Part shown: positions 7,111 through 16,010 of the stretch, one piece after another
Position numbering within the stretch: position 1 is the stretch's first letter
Layout: the number at the start of each line of letters is the position of its first letter
Assembly (NCBI GenBank): GCA_945861925.1
Contig: CAMAWO010000007.1
Coordinates: forward strand, 1-39,400
Direction: 5' to 3'
Length of the DNA: 39,400 nt
Source: Bifidobacterium breve
GTDB taxonomy: Bacteria; Actinomycetota; Actinomycetes; S36-B12
Notes under the pieces: generated by a model
What the model was told of the DNA's origin: nothing
The model's database searches: none
The model's input: the letters and a program-made list of their open reading frames with translations, nothing else
Made by a program: the position numbers and the translations under genes

Positions 7111-8364
7111 GTGCTTTCGCAGTCGACGCTGAGCGTCTCGCGTGCCAACCACGCATCACTGAACACGATCGACGAAGGCGTGAGCAATGGATACGTCGCC
7201 TCGATCCGCGAACTCAGGCGGACAAGCGAAGGTGCGACCCCCGGGCGGTCCACTCGTCATGTAGAGATCACCTTGCCCGAGGGCATGACCTACGAGACTG
7301 GCGACCACCTGATCGTCCACTCCTACAACCATCGGCCCGTTGTTGACCGGGCGCTCGACGTACTCGGCATTGAAGCCGGCGCCATGATCGAGATAACGGC
7401 CGAGGATTCAGTGGGCACATGGCTGCCCACCGGGGTTCCGGTCGATGCGAGGTTCCTGTTCGAGGGGTTCATTGACTTCGGGCAGCCGATGTCGGTTCGG
7501 CAGATGCCAGTCTTGGCTCAGGCGCTCAGCGGCCCGGCCTCTGCCACCGTATCCGCCCTCGGGGCATTGTCTCCCGAGGACTTCGATGCTCGGGTCTTCG
7601 ATCGGCGACTGACACTGCTCGACCTCCTCACCGAACTCGGCGAGCCGGCCATCCCGCTCGAGGTGGCGCTCAGCCTGCTGAGCCCGCTCGAGCGCCGCCG
7701 GTACTCGATCTCATCCTCGCCGCTCGACGAGCCTAAGGTCGCGAGCATCACGGTGGGAGTGGTTCGAGGGCCAGCGCTCTCGGGGCATGGCACGTTCCGC
7801 GGCGTGGCATCGACCTACCTTGCCGGGGTCGAGGCCGGGCAAGTGGTCAAGGTGGCCGTCGCATCCTCTGGTGGGTTCCAGCCACCGGACGACGCCTCGG
7901 TCCCCATCATCATGATCGGAGCAGGGACCGGCATCGCACCCTTCCGCGGCTTTGCCCAGCACCGTGCTGGCCAGCGAGCGCAGGGCCATGCCCTCGGCGA
8001 GGCGCTCCTCCTCGCAGGCTGCCGGCGAAACGATGAGGACCGCCTCTACCTCGACGAGTGGGAGGCCCACGAGCGCGATGGCGTCGTCGAAGTCCAGTGG
8101 GCGTTCTCCCGTGAACCTGTCATCGGTGCCGCTGGCAACCCCAGGGGGGAGATTTCGAAGGCCTACGTGCAGGATCTCGTCACCACGATCCGCCCACGCA
8201 TCGATGAACTGCTGAGTCGTGGGGCGATCATCTACATCTGCGGTGATGCCTCGGGCATGGCGGCCGGGGTGCGGGCCAGCCTCGGTGACGACATTGTCGA
8301 CGATCTTCGTTCACGCGGCCAGTACATGGAGGATGTCTGGAGCAGTACCTTTTCGCACGCGTGA
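7111..8364 (+). CDS. CYP102-type (P450-BM3-like) diflavin reductase half, FAD/NADPH domains only
   Basis: A 417-residue protein that follows the C-terminal reductase of P450-BM3 (CYP102) motif for motif: STRHVEITLP and GDHLIVH (FAD-binding entry, residues 47-70), the connecting domain, RRYSISSSP at 197-204 (FAD isoalloxazine site), GAGTGIAPFRGF at 270-281 (NADPH pyrophosphate loop), IYICGDASGMA, and a final YMEDVWS. In CYP102 this module passes NADPH electrons via FMN to a haem domain fused at its N-terminus. Here the P450 and FMN flavodoxin domains are absent; the first about 45 residues look like the interdomain linker. No Shine-Dalgarno or -10 box precedes GTG 7111. Probably a 5'-truncated gene; a free-standing reductase acting with a partner elsewhere is possible. 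Confidence 0.8.
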   Translation: MLSQSTLSVSRANHASLNTIDEGVSNGYVASIRELRRTSEGATPGRSTRHVEITLPEGMTYETGDHLIVHSYNHRPVVDRALDVLGIEAGAMIEITAEDSVGTWLPTGVPVDARFLFEGFIDFGQPMSVRQMPVLAQALSGPASATVSALGALSPEDFDARVFDRRLTLLDLLTELGEPAIPLEVALSLLSPLERRRYSISSSPLDEPKVASITVGVVRGPALSGHGTFRGVASTYLAGVEAGQVVKVAVASSGGFQPPDDASVPIIMIGAGTGIAPFRGFAQHRAGQRAQGHALGEALLLAGCRRNDEDRLYLDEWEAHERDGVVEVQWAFSREPVIGAAGNPRGEISKAYVQDLVTTIRPRIDELLSRGAIIYICGDASGMAAGVRASLGDDIVDDLRSRGQYMEDVWSSTFSHA

Positions 8365-9578
8365 ATCCGCGGCCCAGGCTCGTGAAGTCCTCGACCGATG
8401 CGAAGCGAGGAAGATTCGCGGAACGCGCCTCGCGCACGGCCGCGAGCCCAAACGCACGGCGCCACCCGGCTTGAGTGCGAAGAGCCGGAGAGGAGCGCCA
8501 TCAGGGGACGCAGGTCGGCATCCGCTGCGGTGTAGCCGACATCGAGGAGAATTCCGTACTCCGACACCCTGTGCAGAACGCTGTCGAATGACGGGCCCGC
8601 TCCAGGCCCGTAGTACAAATCCCGCATGGCGTTCGCGTGTTCGACCCGAAGTCGCGGGATCACATGGGAGCGCGGATAAAATGCGGGGCTCGCGGCGAAC
8701 CCGCCACGAGGAATCGGCAGGTCGCCGCCGAACCTCACCGACTGGGCCAGGCAGTCCGTGATAGTGGCGTCCAAGTCATCGCGTGCGAAGAAGCCGCGAA
8801 CGTCCTCTCGCCCAAGCAAGGCCCAGATGTCGTAGTACTGGCGACCGATGCGCGTCCAAGAGTGCTCCTTGTGGTGGTCCGGCGACATGCTCGCGAACGT
8901 GTTGACCCGAAGAAGCTTCTCCACGAGCGTGCGACCCGGATGGAGCATGCGCACGGAGAACGCTGCCAGGTCCGGGAACTCGCTGACATTGACGGTGGCG
9001 CTGAGTTGCCGCGCGAGAAGTGACGTGACCTCCCGCGGCTCATTCGGGTCGTGTCCAGTGCTCTGCCCGAGCTCGAGCAGAATCGACGACGGGTCCGCGA
9101 CAGCCGTCCCGGTTGACGCTCGAGCGACCACCGGGATCGACAGGTTCACCTTGTACCCACGGGTGCCCTCACGAGGCTCGACAGCCGGGCGCCTAGCCGA
9201 CGCCGGCCTACCGAGCGAACCTGGCTTGCCGGAATGCCTCCCATCGGTGAGGGTGCCTCCGGTTGCGGTTTGCGCTGCCTCGCACAAAGTTTTGAGGAAC
9301 TTCGGTCCTGCTTTGCCGCCGCCAATCGACCCGGTGACGATGAGGTCAAGGTCTTCGGAAAATCGAGCGACGATCCCCATCTTCTCCAGGCTCGTTCCAC
9401 CTTTGAACACTGTGACCCCCGGGTGTGCCGCTTCCATCGCCCGCAGTGCCTGGCACACCCAGTAGTCCTTCTCGACCGCCAAAGCAGGGATGCCGAGGTT
9501 CTGGGCTGCCCGGGCCACGGTCGGCTAAAAGATGCTCGCGTTCGCCTCACGCCACGTCGGCAAGGGATCGGGACTCAT
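8232..9578 (-). pseudogene. AbiEii/AbiGii-type nucleotidyltransferase toxin gene with in-frame amber stop
   Basis: The natural start is ATG 9578, whose ATGA overlaps the stop of the AbiEi-like gene. From there it reads MSPDPLPTWREANASIF, then TAG (9527-9525), then continues in the same frame as PTVARAAQNLGIPALAVEKD. The body has the AbiEii nucleotidyltransferase signature FKGGTSLEK ... RFSEDLDL, so only the amber codon breaks it. A restart at GTG 9518 would give a 428-residue product without the first 20 codons, but has no Shine-Dalgarno. The other end is odd too: family likeness stops near SVLHRVSEYGILLD (about 8540), and the frame then runs about 100 codons, antisense to the last 133 nt of the reductase gene. 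The normal stop seems to have been lost by deletion. Such toxins transfer nucleotides to RNA or proteins; this one is probably inactive. Confidence 0.75.
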
Positions 9579-10297
9579 GCCGAGAGGAACACGAGCGCCG
9601 CGACGCGGGTACGCGGATCGACATCCGGCACCTGGTCGGACAGATCGCGACGCCCGGCAGCGGACAACAGAGCAGCCAGTCGAGCCCGAACACCGCCCGG
9701 CTCCGTCGGTGACGCCAGAGCCAGTCGCTCCGCCATGGCGCCGTCAGCCTCGAGCATTCCCCGCAGTCGTGCCCACCCCTGGGACGCCGGCACTTCGACG
9801 ACGGACTCCCAATCGCCGAGCGTCTCCAGTAGTGCCACGTCTACCGGCGTGAGGCGAGCCTTCGCACGGGCCGTCCGCGTGGGGCGCGACACGAACCTGA
9901 CCAGTCCCGTCGACTCCGGTGCACGCGCGGGAACAGCAACGTGCGCCCGGCGGGGAACCTGCGTTGACAGCCGTAGGGCGTTGGCGGCGGACAGCCCGGC
10001 AGGACCCACAGCGCTCGAGCCAACGAGTTCGCGAACCAGAGCGTCAGGATGCGGCGGGCTCATGCCCAAAGGTGTCTGCACGCCGCGCCAGTACAAGCCC
10101 TTGCGGACGCGCATGAGCTCACTGCGCACCGCCAGATCCGTGAGCAGATGCTGCGACGCCGACGCAGATGAGCCCGGAAAGTCGGTGAAGCGCCAGAATC
10201 GGTTCGAGCTTCGCAGCACACGGACGGTCGACCGCCACTGCTGCGTGTGCTCGTGCTTAACAGTTCGACGTCTGAGTTTGGCCGTGCTCGTTGTCAT
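9575..10297 (-). CDS. AbiEi-like antitoxin (DUF6088-type), partner of the AbiEii toxin
   Basis: A 240-residue protein directly upstream of the nucleotidyltransferase toxin, sharing an ATGA overlap with it, as antitoxin and toxin do in type IV AbiE systems. The N-terminal about 90 residues look like a winged helix (STVRVLRSSNRFWRFTDF, then LLTDLAVRSELMRVRKGLYWRG), the DNA-binding part used for autoregulation. The middle (GPAGLSAANALRLSTQVP, HVAVPARAP, FVSRP) matches the AbiEi antitoxin core. I chose ATG 10297, which has GAGG 6 nt before it, over a longer start at 10333. The frame is intact although its partner carries a nonsense codon. Confidence 0.75.
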   Translation of the reverse strand: MTTSTAKLRRRTVKHEHTQQWRSTVRVLRSSNRFWRFTDFPGSSASASQHLLTDLAVRSELMRVRKGLYWRGVQTPLGMSPPHPDALVRELVGSSAVGPAGLSAANALRLSTQVPRRAHVAVPARAPESTGLVRFVSRPTRTARAKARLTPVDVALLETLGDWESVVEVPASQGWARLRGMLEADGAMAERLALASPTEPGGVRARLAALLSAAGRRDLSDQVPDVDPRTRVAALVFLSA

Positions 10298-10586
10298 GGC
10301 ATCCTCACATTCAGGCACGAGTTGCTGCAGCAATTCGCTACATGTTACTGCACTGTCGCTGCTCAGCCCCCCAGCAGCCGGGCGTCCGGGCTTCTCGTCG
10401 CCGTGACCTGATCATGCAATGGCGGCCGCTCCGCGCTTGGCCTATGTGCCGGCGCGTGAGCCGCTTCGCGTAGCAGGACGCCGTCCTTATCGGGGCACTG
10501 GGTGTGTCAACCGTCGATGTCGTTCATGAGGTCAGAGTTCACGATGACGAACTCCCGCCCAGCGCCGGAGGCCGGTGAGGGTCCGC
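10298..10586. other. about 290 bp intergenic, mostly unexplained
   Basis: It separates the start of the AbiEi-like gene from the end of yoeB. Minus-strand TAACAT near 10343-10348 could be the -10 of the AbiE promoter. Just past the yoeB stop, the minus strand carries a short frame ending REFVIVNSDLMNDIDG and a stop (about 10507-10580), which may be the tail of a lost gene; I do not recognise it. Confidence 0.35.
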
Positions 10587-10859
10587 CTACTCGTAGTGGT
10601 AGCGGCAGGCGGCTATGCGGATTTCGGCACCGGTCACTTTGTAGATCAGTCGGTGCTCGTCAGTAATGCGTCGAGACCAGTAGCCGTGGAATCCGTGCTT
10701 GAGAGCCTCGGGCTTGCCGATGCCGACGTTCGGCTCACCAAGGGATCCGGCGCGGGCGATGTCGCTCAGCAGGGCATGTACGCGTGTGAGCACTCGCCGG
10801 TCCTGTTCCTGCCAGTAGGTGTAGTCGGACCAGGCGTGCTCATCCCATACGAATCTCAC
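10587..10859 (-). CDS. yoeB: YoeB-family mRNA interferase toxin, without an intact antitoxin
   Basis: A 90-residue protein matching E. coli YoeB along its whole length: VWDEHAWSDYTYWQEQD, GKPEALKHGFHGYWSRRIT, DEHRLIY and the C-terminal ACRYHY. The active-site residues known for YoeB (the Glu in KPE at 51, Arg in the SRRIT/EHR stretch, His88 and Tyr89) are all present. YoeB cuts mRNA in the ribosomal A site and is normally neutralised by YefM. The start is GTG 10859, overlapping the stop of the yefM remnant as TGA/GTGA. Only the last about 23 codons of yefM are left upstream, with no promoter visible. Fully intact toxin; expression doubtful. Confidence 0.9.
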   Translation of the reverse strand: MRFVWDEHAWSDYTYWQEQDRRVLTRVHALLSDIARAGSLGEPNVGIGKPEALKHGFHGYWSRRITDEHRLIYKVTGAEIRIAACRYHYE

Positions 10860-10927
10860 TCAGCGAGGGCGTGATGGCTGCCACCGCCGGATTCCAGTCG
10901 TTCGATAGACCCGAGCAGTCGGCGCGC
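10856..10927 (-). pseudogene. yefM: yefM antitoxin remnant (C-terminal about 23 codons)
   Basis: The minus strand reads ARRLLGSIERLESGGG then SHHALAE and TGA (10858-10856), the usual end of a YefM antitoxin. Two codons further upstream (10936-10934) is an in-frame TGA, and the sequence there instead belongs, on the other strand, to a SagB-type dehydrogenase fragment. The junction is near 10925. The DNA-binding and dimerisation domain and the promoter are gone. What is left is part of the toxin-covering tail. Confidence 0.75.
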
Positions 10928-11277
10928 ACGCGCTCAGGCCCCTCGAGGGTGATCCCGTGAGCATCCATGGGCTGCTCTTCGACGCGAGCCAGTTCACCGG
11001 GGCCGGCATCCAACGACCCCAGGCCCTGCTCGTGATGGCCGCGCGTTTTCCGGATCTCGCGATTCATTACGACGGGATCGCCTACTCACTCATGCTGAAG
11101 AACGCAGGCTGGATCCAGGCCGCCATCCAAGGTGCGGCAACCGCGATGGGCCTGGGCTCGGTGCCGATTGGAACTGGCGATGCCGTCGCCTTCGAGCGGG
11201 CGACAGGGCTGGATCGCTACCGGCATGGATCCACCGGCGAGATCGCAATCAGCGTCCCTCGGGTCCAGTCCTCGTAG
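10921..11277 (+). pseudogene. SagB-type dehydrogenase (nitroreductase-like), C-terminal fragment
   Basis: About 118 codons in one frame read HALRPLEGDP, FTGAGIQRPQALLVMAARF, DGIAYSLMLKNAG, ATAMGLGSVPIGTGDAV and FERATGLDRY, with a final GEIAIS. These are the FMN-binding C-terminal motifs of SagB/ThcOx-type oxidoreductases, which oxidise azolines in RiPP biosynthesis or have unknown roles as single genes. The first half of the family is missing: an in-frame TAG lies at 10906-10908 and the DNA upstream is yefM/yoeB on the other strand. No cyclodehydratase or precursor peptide is nearby. Confidence 0.6.
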
Positions 11278-11324
11278 CCGGGGTTCACGCACCACATCTG
11301 CACCGCTTCGTGGTGGCTGAGAGC

Positions 11325-11542
11325 GGCGTGGCCGTCCTGTCAACAACATTGGACAGCCTAAGGCCGAACCTTTCCTCTGGCCCCGGGCTGATCAAGGCAT
11401 TTTGTACGGAACACCAGGTTGTAATTCACGCATGGCGATGACGGGGCTTGACTCCCCACGCCGGGGCGGCTCAGGGTGACTGCGTTGCGAGAGGTGGACG
11501 ACGATGACGACATCGTGTTCATCGACGATTATGGCTGAGCCC
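11325..11542 (+). pseudogene. degenerate duplicate of the 3' part of the downstream Phd-like gene
   Basis: About 218 bp match 11951-12167, the last third of the Phd-like gene, at roughly 190 positions by eye. They start at the same GGCGTGGCCGTCC and end at the same TGAGCCC. This copy has an extra base near 11420-11425 that shifts the frame, lacks the N-terminal Phd domain and the operator, and is not followed by a copy of the partner gene. It is a decayed tandem duplication. Confidence 0.8.
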
Positions 11543-11647
11543 GGGATCGCGATGGATCACGTGACGTTGTTCCAATGAGTGCCCCGGTGGGTCGGCAGGC
11601 CAACCCCCGCGCCGAGCAACAAGGCCTGGACACTAGTTCTCCGATGC

Positions 11648-11663
11648 GTACGCTATAGTGTAC
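11648..11663. promoter_or_regulatory. palindromic operator over the -10 box of the Phd-like gene
   Basis: GTACGCTATAGTGTAC is an inverted repeat (GTAC-GC-TATA-GT-GTAC, with the GC/GT pair mismatched). It contains the -10 hexamer TATAGT (11654-11659), which ends 6 nt before ATG 11666, and the TGTACA box known from YefM/Phd operators spans 11660-11665. Binding of the antitoxin would block its own promoter. No Shine-Dalgarno is seen, so the transcript is probably leaderless. Confidence 0.6.
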
Positions 11664-11665
11664 AC

Positions 11666-12163
11666 ATGAGCAGGAGGGACAATTCACTGGGCGTCACGGA
11701 CGTCCCCATCAGCAGCTTCAAGGCTGGGTCGCACGGCATGGCCCGAATAGGTCATCGTGGGCTCCGGGAGCACCTCTCGCCTGTGTTGGCCGAAGTGGAG
11801 AAGCTAGGCGGGGCGGTAGAAATCACCAACGGTTCACGCCGCGAGGCCGTCGTCGTTGCCTATGACGTCTTCCTCAATCTCGTGTCGGCCGCACAGGAGG
11901 CCGAAACCTTGAAGTCCACTATGGCGCTACTGGTCGCTGCCGTCAGCCACGGCGTGGCCGTCCCGTCAACAACATTGGACAGCCTTGGGCTGAACCTTTC
12001 CTCTGACCCCGAGCTGGTTAAGGCCTTCCGTACGCAACACCCAGTCAAGTTCACGCATGGCGACGATGGGACTCGACTCCCCTCGCCGGAGCGGCTCAGG
12101 GTGACCGCGTTGCGAGAGGCGGACGACGAAGACGACATTGTGTTCATCGACGATGATGTCTGA
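11666..12163 (+). CDS. Phd/YefM-like antitoxin with extended C-terminus
   Basis: A 165-residue acidic protein. Residues about 10-75 look like a Phd/YefM DNA-binding domain: a helix (GLREHLSPVLAEVEKLGG), a strand (AVEITNGSRREAVVVAYDVFLNLV) and a following helix. The C-terminal 90 residues, including VPSTTLDSLGLNLSSDPELV and an acidic tail [14 protein letters not shown], are longer than in a normal Phd. The start is ATG 11666, placed by the -10/operator just upstream; longer starts would run through the operator. Its last 8 nt overlap the next gene, so the two are co-translated. A broken duplicate of its 3' end lies 408 bp upstream. Antitoxin role is inferred from domain, operator and coupling. 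Confidence 0.65.
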   Translation: MSRRDNSLGVTDVPISSFKAGSHGMARIGHRGLREHLSPVLAEVEKLGGAVEITNGSRREAVVVAYDVFLNLVSAAQEAETLKSTMALLVAAVSHGVAVPSTTLDSLGLNLSSDPELVKAFRTQHPVKFTHGDDGTRLPSPERLRVTALREADDEDDIVFIDDDV

Positions 12164-12761
12164 GCCCCAGTGGCCATTCGCAGGAACCTACCCCGGGGAC
12201 TCATCCTTCTGGGTGGATGCAGCCTCGGCCGATCAGTACCCCTTGAGGTACGGGGACATATTTCGCACGCCCGCTGGTCAGTCGCTCACAGACTCCAAGG
12301 GACGTCCCTGGGTCGCCGTCATGTCGCTGCATCCAAACTGCGAACTAGGCCGAAAGGCCTCTCCTGTGGGTGTACAAGTAGTTCGAGTCTTCAGGCTGGG
12401 GAACGTTAGCCAAGGACAACGCGAAGAGGTCCGAGTCGGCTACGTCGAGAGGTACGGCGAAACACGGATTGCCCGAGTCAACATGGTGTACCTCGCACCT
12501 GTTCCGGGAGCAAAGCTGGAAAAGCTGGATGTCGAAATGTACGCGGACCTCCGGCAGACAGCGCGTGTGCCCCTCGATGAGTTGAAGGTGGCGGGCCGAG
12601 TGGCTGCGATGACTCACGAAGCGCGGGTGGCCTTGCTCGCACGGGACCTCTACTTCCGCTACCGGTGGCCGGTAGAGGTGGCTTCGGTGTTCGAACTTGA
12701 GCGGGGCCGCATCAACTCCGACCAGGACTTCTTGGGGCCAAAACCGAAATGGGCACCCTGA
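12156..12761 (+). CDS. unknown protein coupled to the Phd-like gene, candidate toxin or effector
   Basis: A 201-residue protein starting at ATG 12156 (or the adjacent ATG 12153), overlapping the end of the Phd-like gene by 8 nt. No signal peptide or membrane segment. A short motif SLHPNCELG near residue 60 has His, Cys and Glu close together, and the C-terminal third is helical and basic ([20 protein letters not shown]), ending in [12 protein letters not shown] do not recognise the fold, and it is not a RelE, PIN, Fic, GNAT or nucleotidyltransferase domain by motif. Position after a Phd-like gene suggests a toxin or effector; that is inference. A terminator-like hairpin follows at once. Confidence 0.7.
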   Translation: MSEPQWPFAGTYPGDSSFWVDAASADQYPLRYGDIFRTPAGQSLTDSKGRPWVAVMSLHPNCELGRKASPVGVQVVRVFRLGNVSQGQREEVRVGYVERYGETRIARVNMVYLAPVPGAKLEKLDVEMYADLRQTARVPLDELKVAGRVAAMTHEARVALLARDLYFRYRWPVEVASVFELERGRINSDQDFLGPKPKWAP

Positions 12762-12790
12762 AAGCTTGAGTCTGTCCCTCGCTCAGGCTT
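12762..12790 (+). terminator. terminator-like hairpin after the Phd-like module
   Basis: AAGCTTGAG (12762-12770) pairs with CTCAGGCTT (12782-12790) with one G-T pair, around an 11-nt loop, starting 1 nt after the stop codon of the second gene. There is no T-run after it, as is common in actinobacterial terminators. Confidence 0.4.
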
Positions 12791-12824
12791 CGCTGCCCCA
12801 TGGCCCCTCTACTCCTTGGCCATG

Positions 12825-12866
12825 CATCGGCGCCGTGCATCGCGACCGTGCATCGCGACCGTGCAT
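12825..12866. repeat. three 13-bp tandem repeats
   Basis: CATCGGCGCCGTG, CATCGCGACCGTG and CATCGCGACCGTG follow each other without gaps, then a final CAT. They lie 56 bp before the GTG of the thioredoxin-domain gene, in its probable promoter region. A regulatory role is possible but unproven. Slippage could have created them. Confidence 0.6.
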
Positions 12867-12921
12867 CATTGGAGGATTTCGCCGCGCGGACCGCCGGCCA
12901 CGACCAGGTAGAAGGAGCACA

Positions 12922-15003
<2,082 letters not shown>

Positions 15004-15090
15004 ATCGGGGGAGATACCGACGAAATTCCTCCATACCTCCCATTTCATGGGACAAACGGGTGCTTTGGCCCGGGGGGTTCCCGCGAGCGG

Positions 15091-15096
15091 TAACCT
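15091..15096 (+). promoter_or_regulatory. probable -10 box (TAACCT) of the isoprenyl transferase gene
   Basis: TAACCT ends 8 nt before GTG 15105; no Shine-Dalgarno is visible. It fits a leaderless or nearly leaderless start, though with a spacer 2 nt longer than at the other such genes here. Confidence 0.35.
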
Positions 15097-15104
15097 ATCG
15101 ACCT

Positions 15105-15866
15105 GTGGGACTCTCGGATCTGATCTATCGCGTGTATGAGCGACAGCTCGCCACTCAGATCCCGCCCGATCGCCGTCCGCGTCACGTCGGCATCATCCTC
15201 GACGGAAACCGAAGGTGGGCGGAGGCGCAGGGCTCCAGCTCATCGGCGGGCCATCGAGCCGGCGCCGCGAAGATCGTCGACTTTCTCGGCTGGTGCGATG
15301 AGGCCGGGGTCGAGGTCGTCACCCTGTGGCTCCTGTCAACCGACAACCTCGCCCGTCCTCCCGCCGAGCTCGAGGCCCTCGTCGGCATCATCGAGGACAC
15401 GGTGAGCAATCTCGCCGAGCAGGCACGCTGGCGTATCCATCCGGTTGGCGCCCTCGATCTTCTCCCTGATCACACCTCGCGTCTGCTCAAGGAGGCCGAG
15501 GCTGCGACCCGCAATGTCGACGGTGCGATCGTGAATGTCGCGGTCGGCTACGGGGGCAGGCGTGAGGTGGTTGACGCGGTTCGCTCGCTCCTGCAGGAGC
15601 ACGCGAGTCAGGGCACGTCACTCGACGAGCTCGCCCAGTTCATCGACGTCGAACACATAGCTGAGCACCTGTATACGAAGGGCCAGCCGGATCCCGACCT
15701 AGTGATCCGGACGTCGGGGGAGCAGCGTCTTTCGGGGTTCCTGCTCTGGCAGAGCGCCCACTCGGAGTTCTACTTCTGCGAGGCATACTGGCCCGATTTC
15801 CGACGCGTCGACTTCCTGCGGGCGATGCGCGCCTACGCCGAACGGCAGCGGCGGTTCGGGACCTGA
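15105..15866 (+). CDS. uppS: cis-prenyl (isoprenyl) transferase, UppS/Z-FPP synthase family
   Basis: A 253-residue enzyme that condenses isopentenyl diphosphate onto allylic diphosphates in Z configuration, feeding polyprenyl-phosphate carriers for cell wall synthesis. Near the N-terminus it has HVGIILDGNRRWA, with the catalytic Asp and diphosphate-binding residues, and near the C-terminus RTSGEQRLSGFLLWQ and SEFYF, the second signature. The SGFLLWQSAHSEFYF form and neighbouring phoH recall the mycobacterial Rv1086 (short-chain Z-farnesyl diphosphate synthase) more than Rv2361c, so a short-chain product is possible. Start GTG 15105 (GLSDLIYRVYE) is chosen over an upstream frame that overlaps the previous gene. 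Product chain length cannot be read here. Confidence 0.9.
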   Translation: MGLSDLIYRVYERQLATQIPPDRRPRHVGIILDGNRRWAEAQGSSSSAGHRAGAAKIVDFLGWCDEAGVEVVTLWLLSTDNLARPPAELEALVGIIEDTVSNLAEQARWRIHPVGALDLLPDHTSRLLKEAEAATRNVDGAIVNVAVGYGGRREVVDAVRSLLQEHASQGTSLDELAQFIDVEHIAEHLYTKGQPDPDLVIRTSGEQRLSGFLLWQSAHSEFYFCEAYWPDFRRVDFLRAMRAYAERQRRFGT

Positions 15867-15976
15867 GGGTTCACCCGTTGTCCATCCGAGGGCGCGGCGT
15901 GTCGTTCACTGACGCTGGCTCGTGCGCTCTAGCGTGAGGTGACGGGAGGGCAGCGGCCTTCCCCTGATTCCGTTCC

Positions 15977-15998
15977 GGGCCCCGCCGGCGGTGGCCCC
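15977..15998 (+). other. GC-rich stem-loop just before phoH
   Basis: GGGCC-CCGCC-GG-CGG-TGGCCC folds into a nearly perfect hairpin ending two bases before the AGGGAGG ribosome site of the PhoH gene. It may end the uppS transcript or tune translation of phoH. No T-run follows. Confidence 0.4.
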
Positions 15999-16010
15999 TA
16001 GGGAGGCCAC

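Noticed and set aside
9525-9527. TAG in the AbiEii gene as a recoded (pyrrolysine or readthrough) codon
   Set aside because: No other sign of amber recoding is visible here, and TAG is used as a normal stop by intact genes such as those ending at 2820, 18132 and 35195.
12825-12866. CRISPR-like array
   Set aside because: The repeats are 13 bp, directly adjacent with no spacers, and no cas gene is present.
12697-12921. Longer N-terminus for the DUF255 protein, upstream of GTG 12922
   Set aside because: The extra residues overlap the previous gene and the tandem repeats, are not conserved in type, and a good Shine-Dalgarno stands before GTG 12922.
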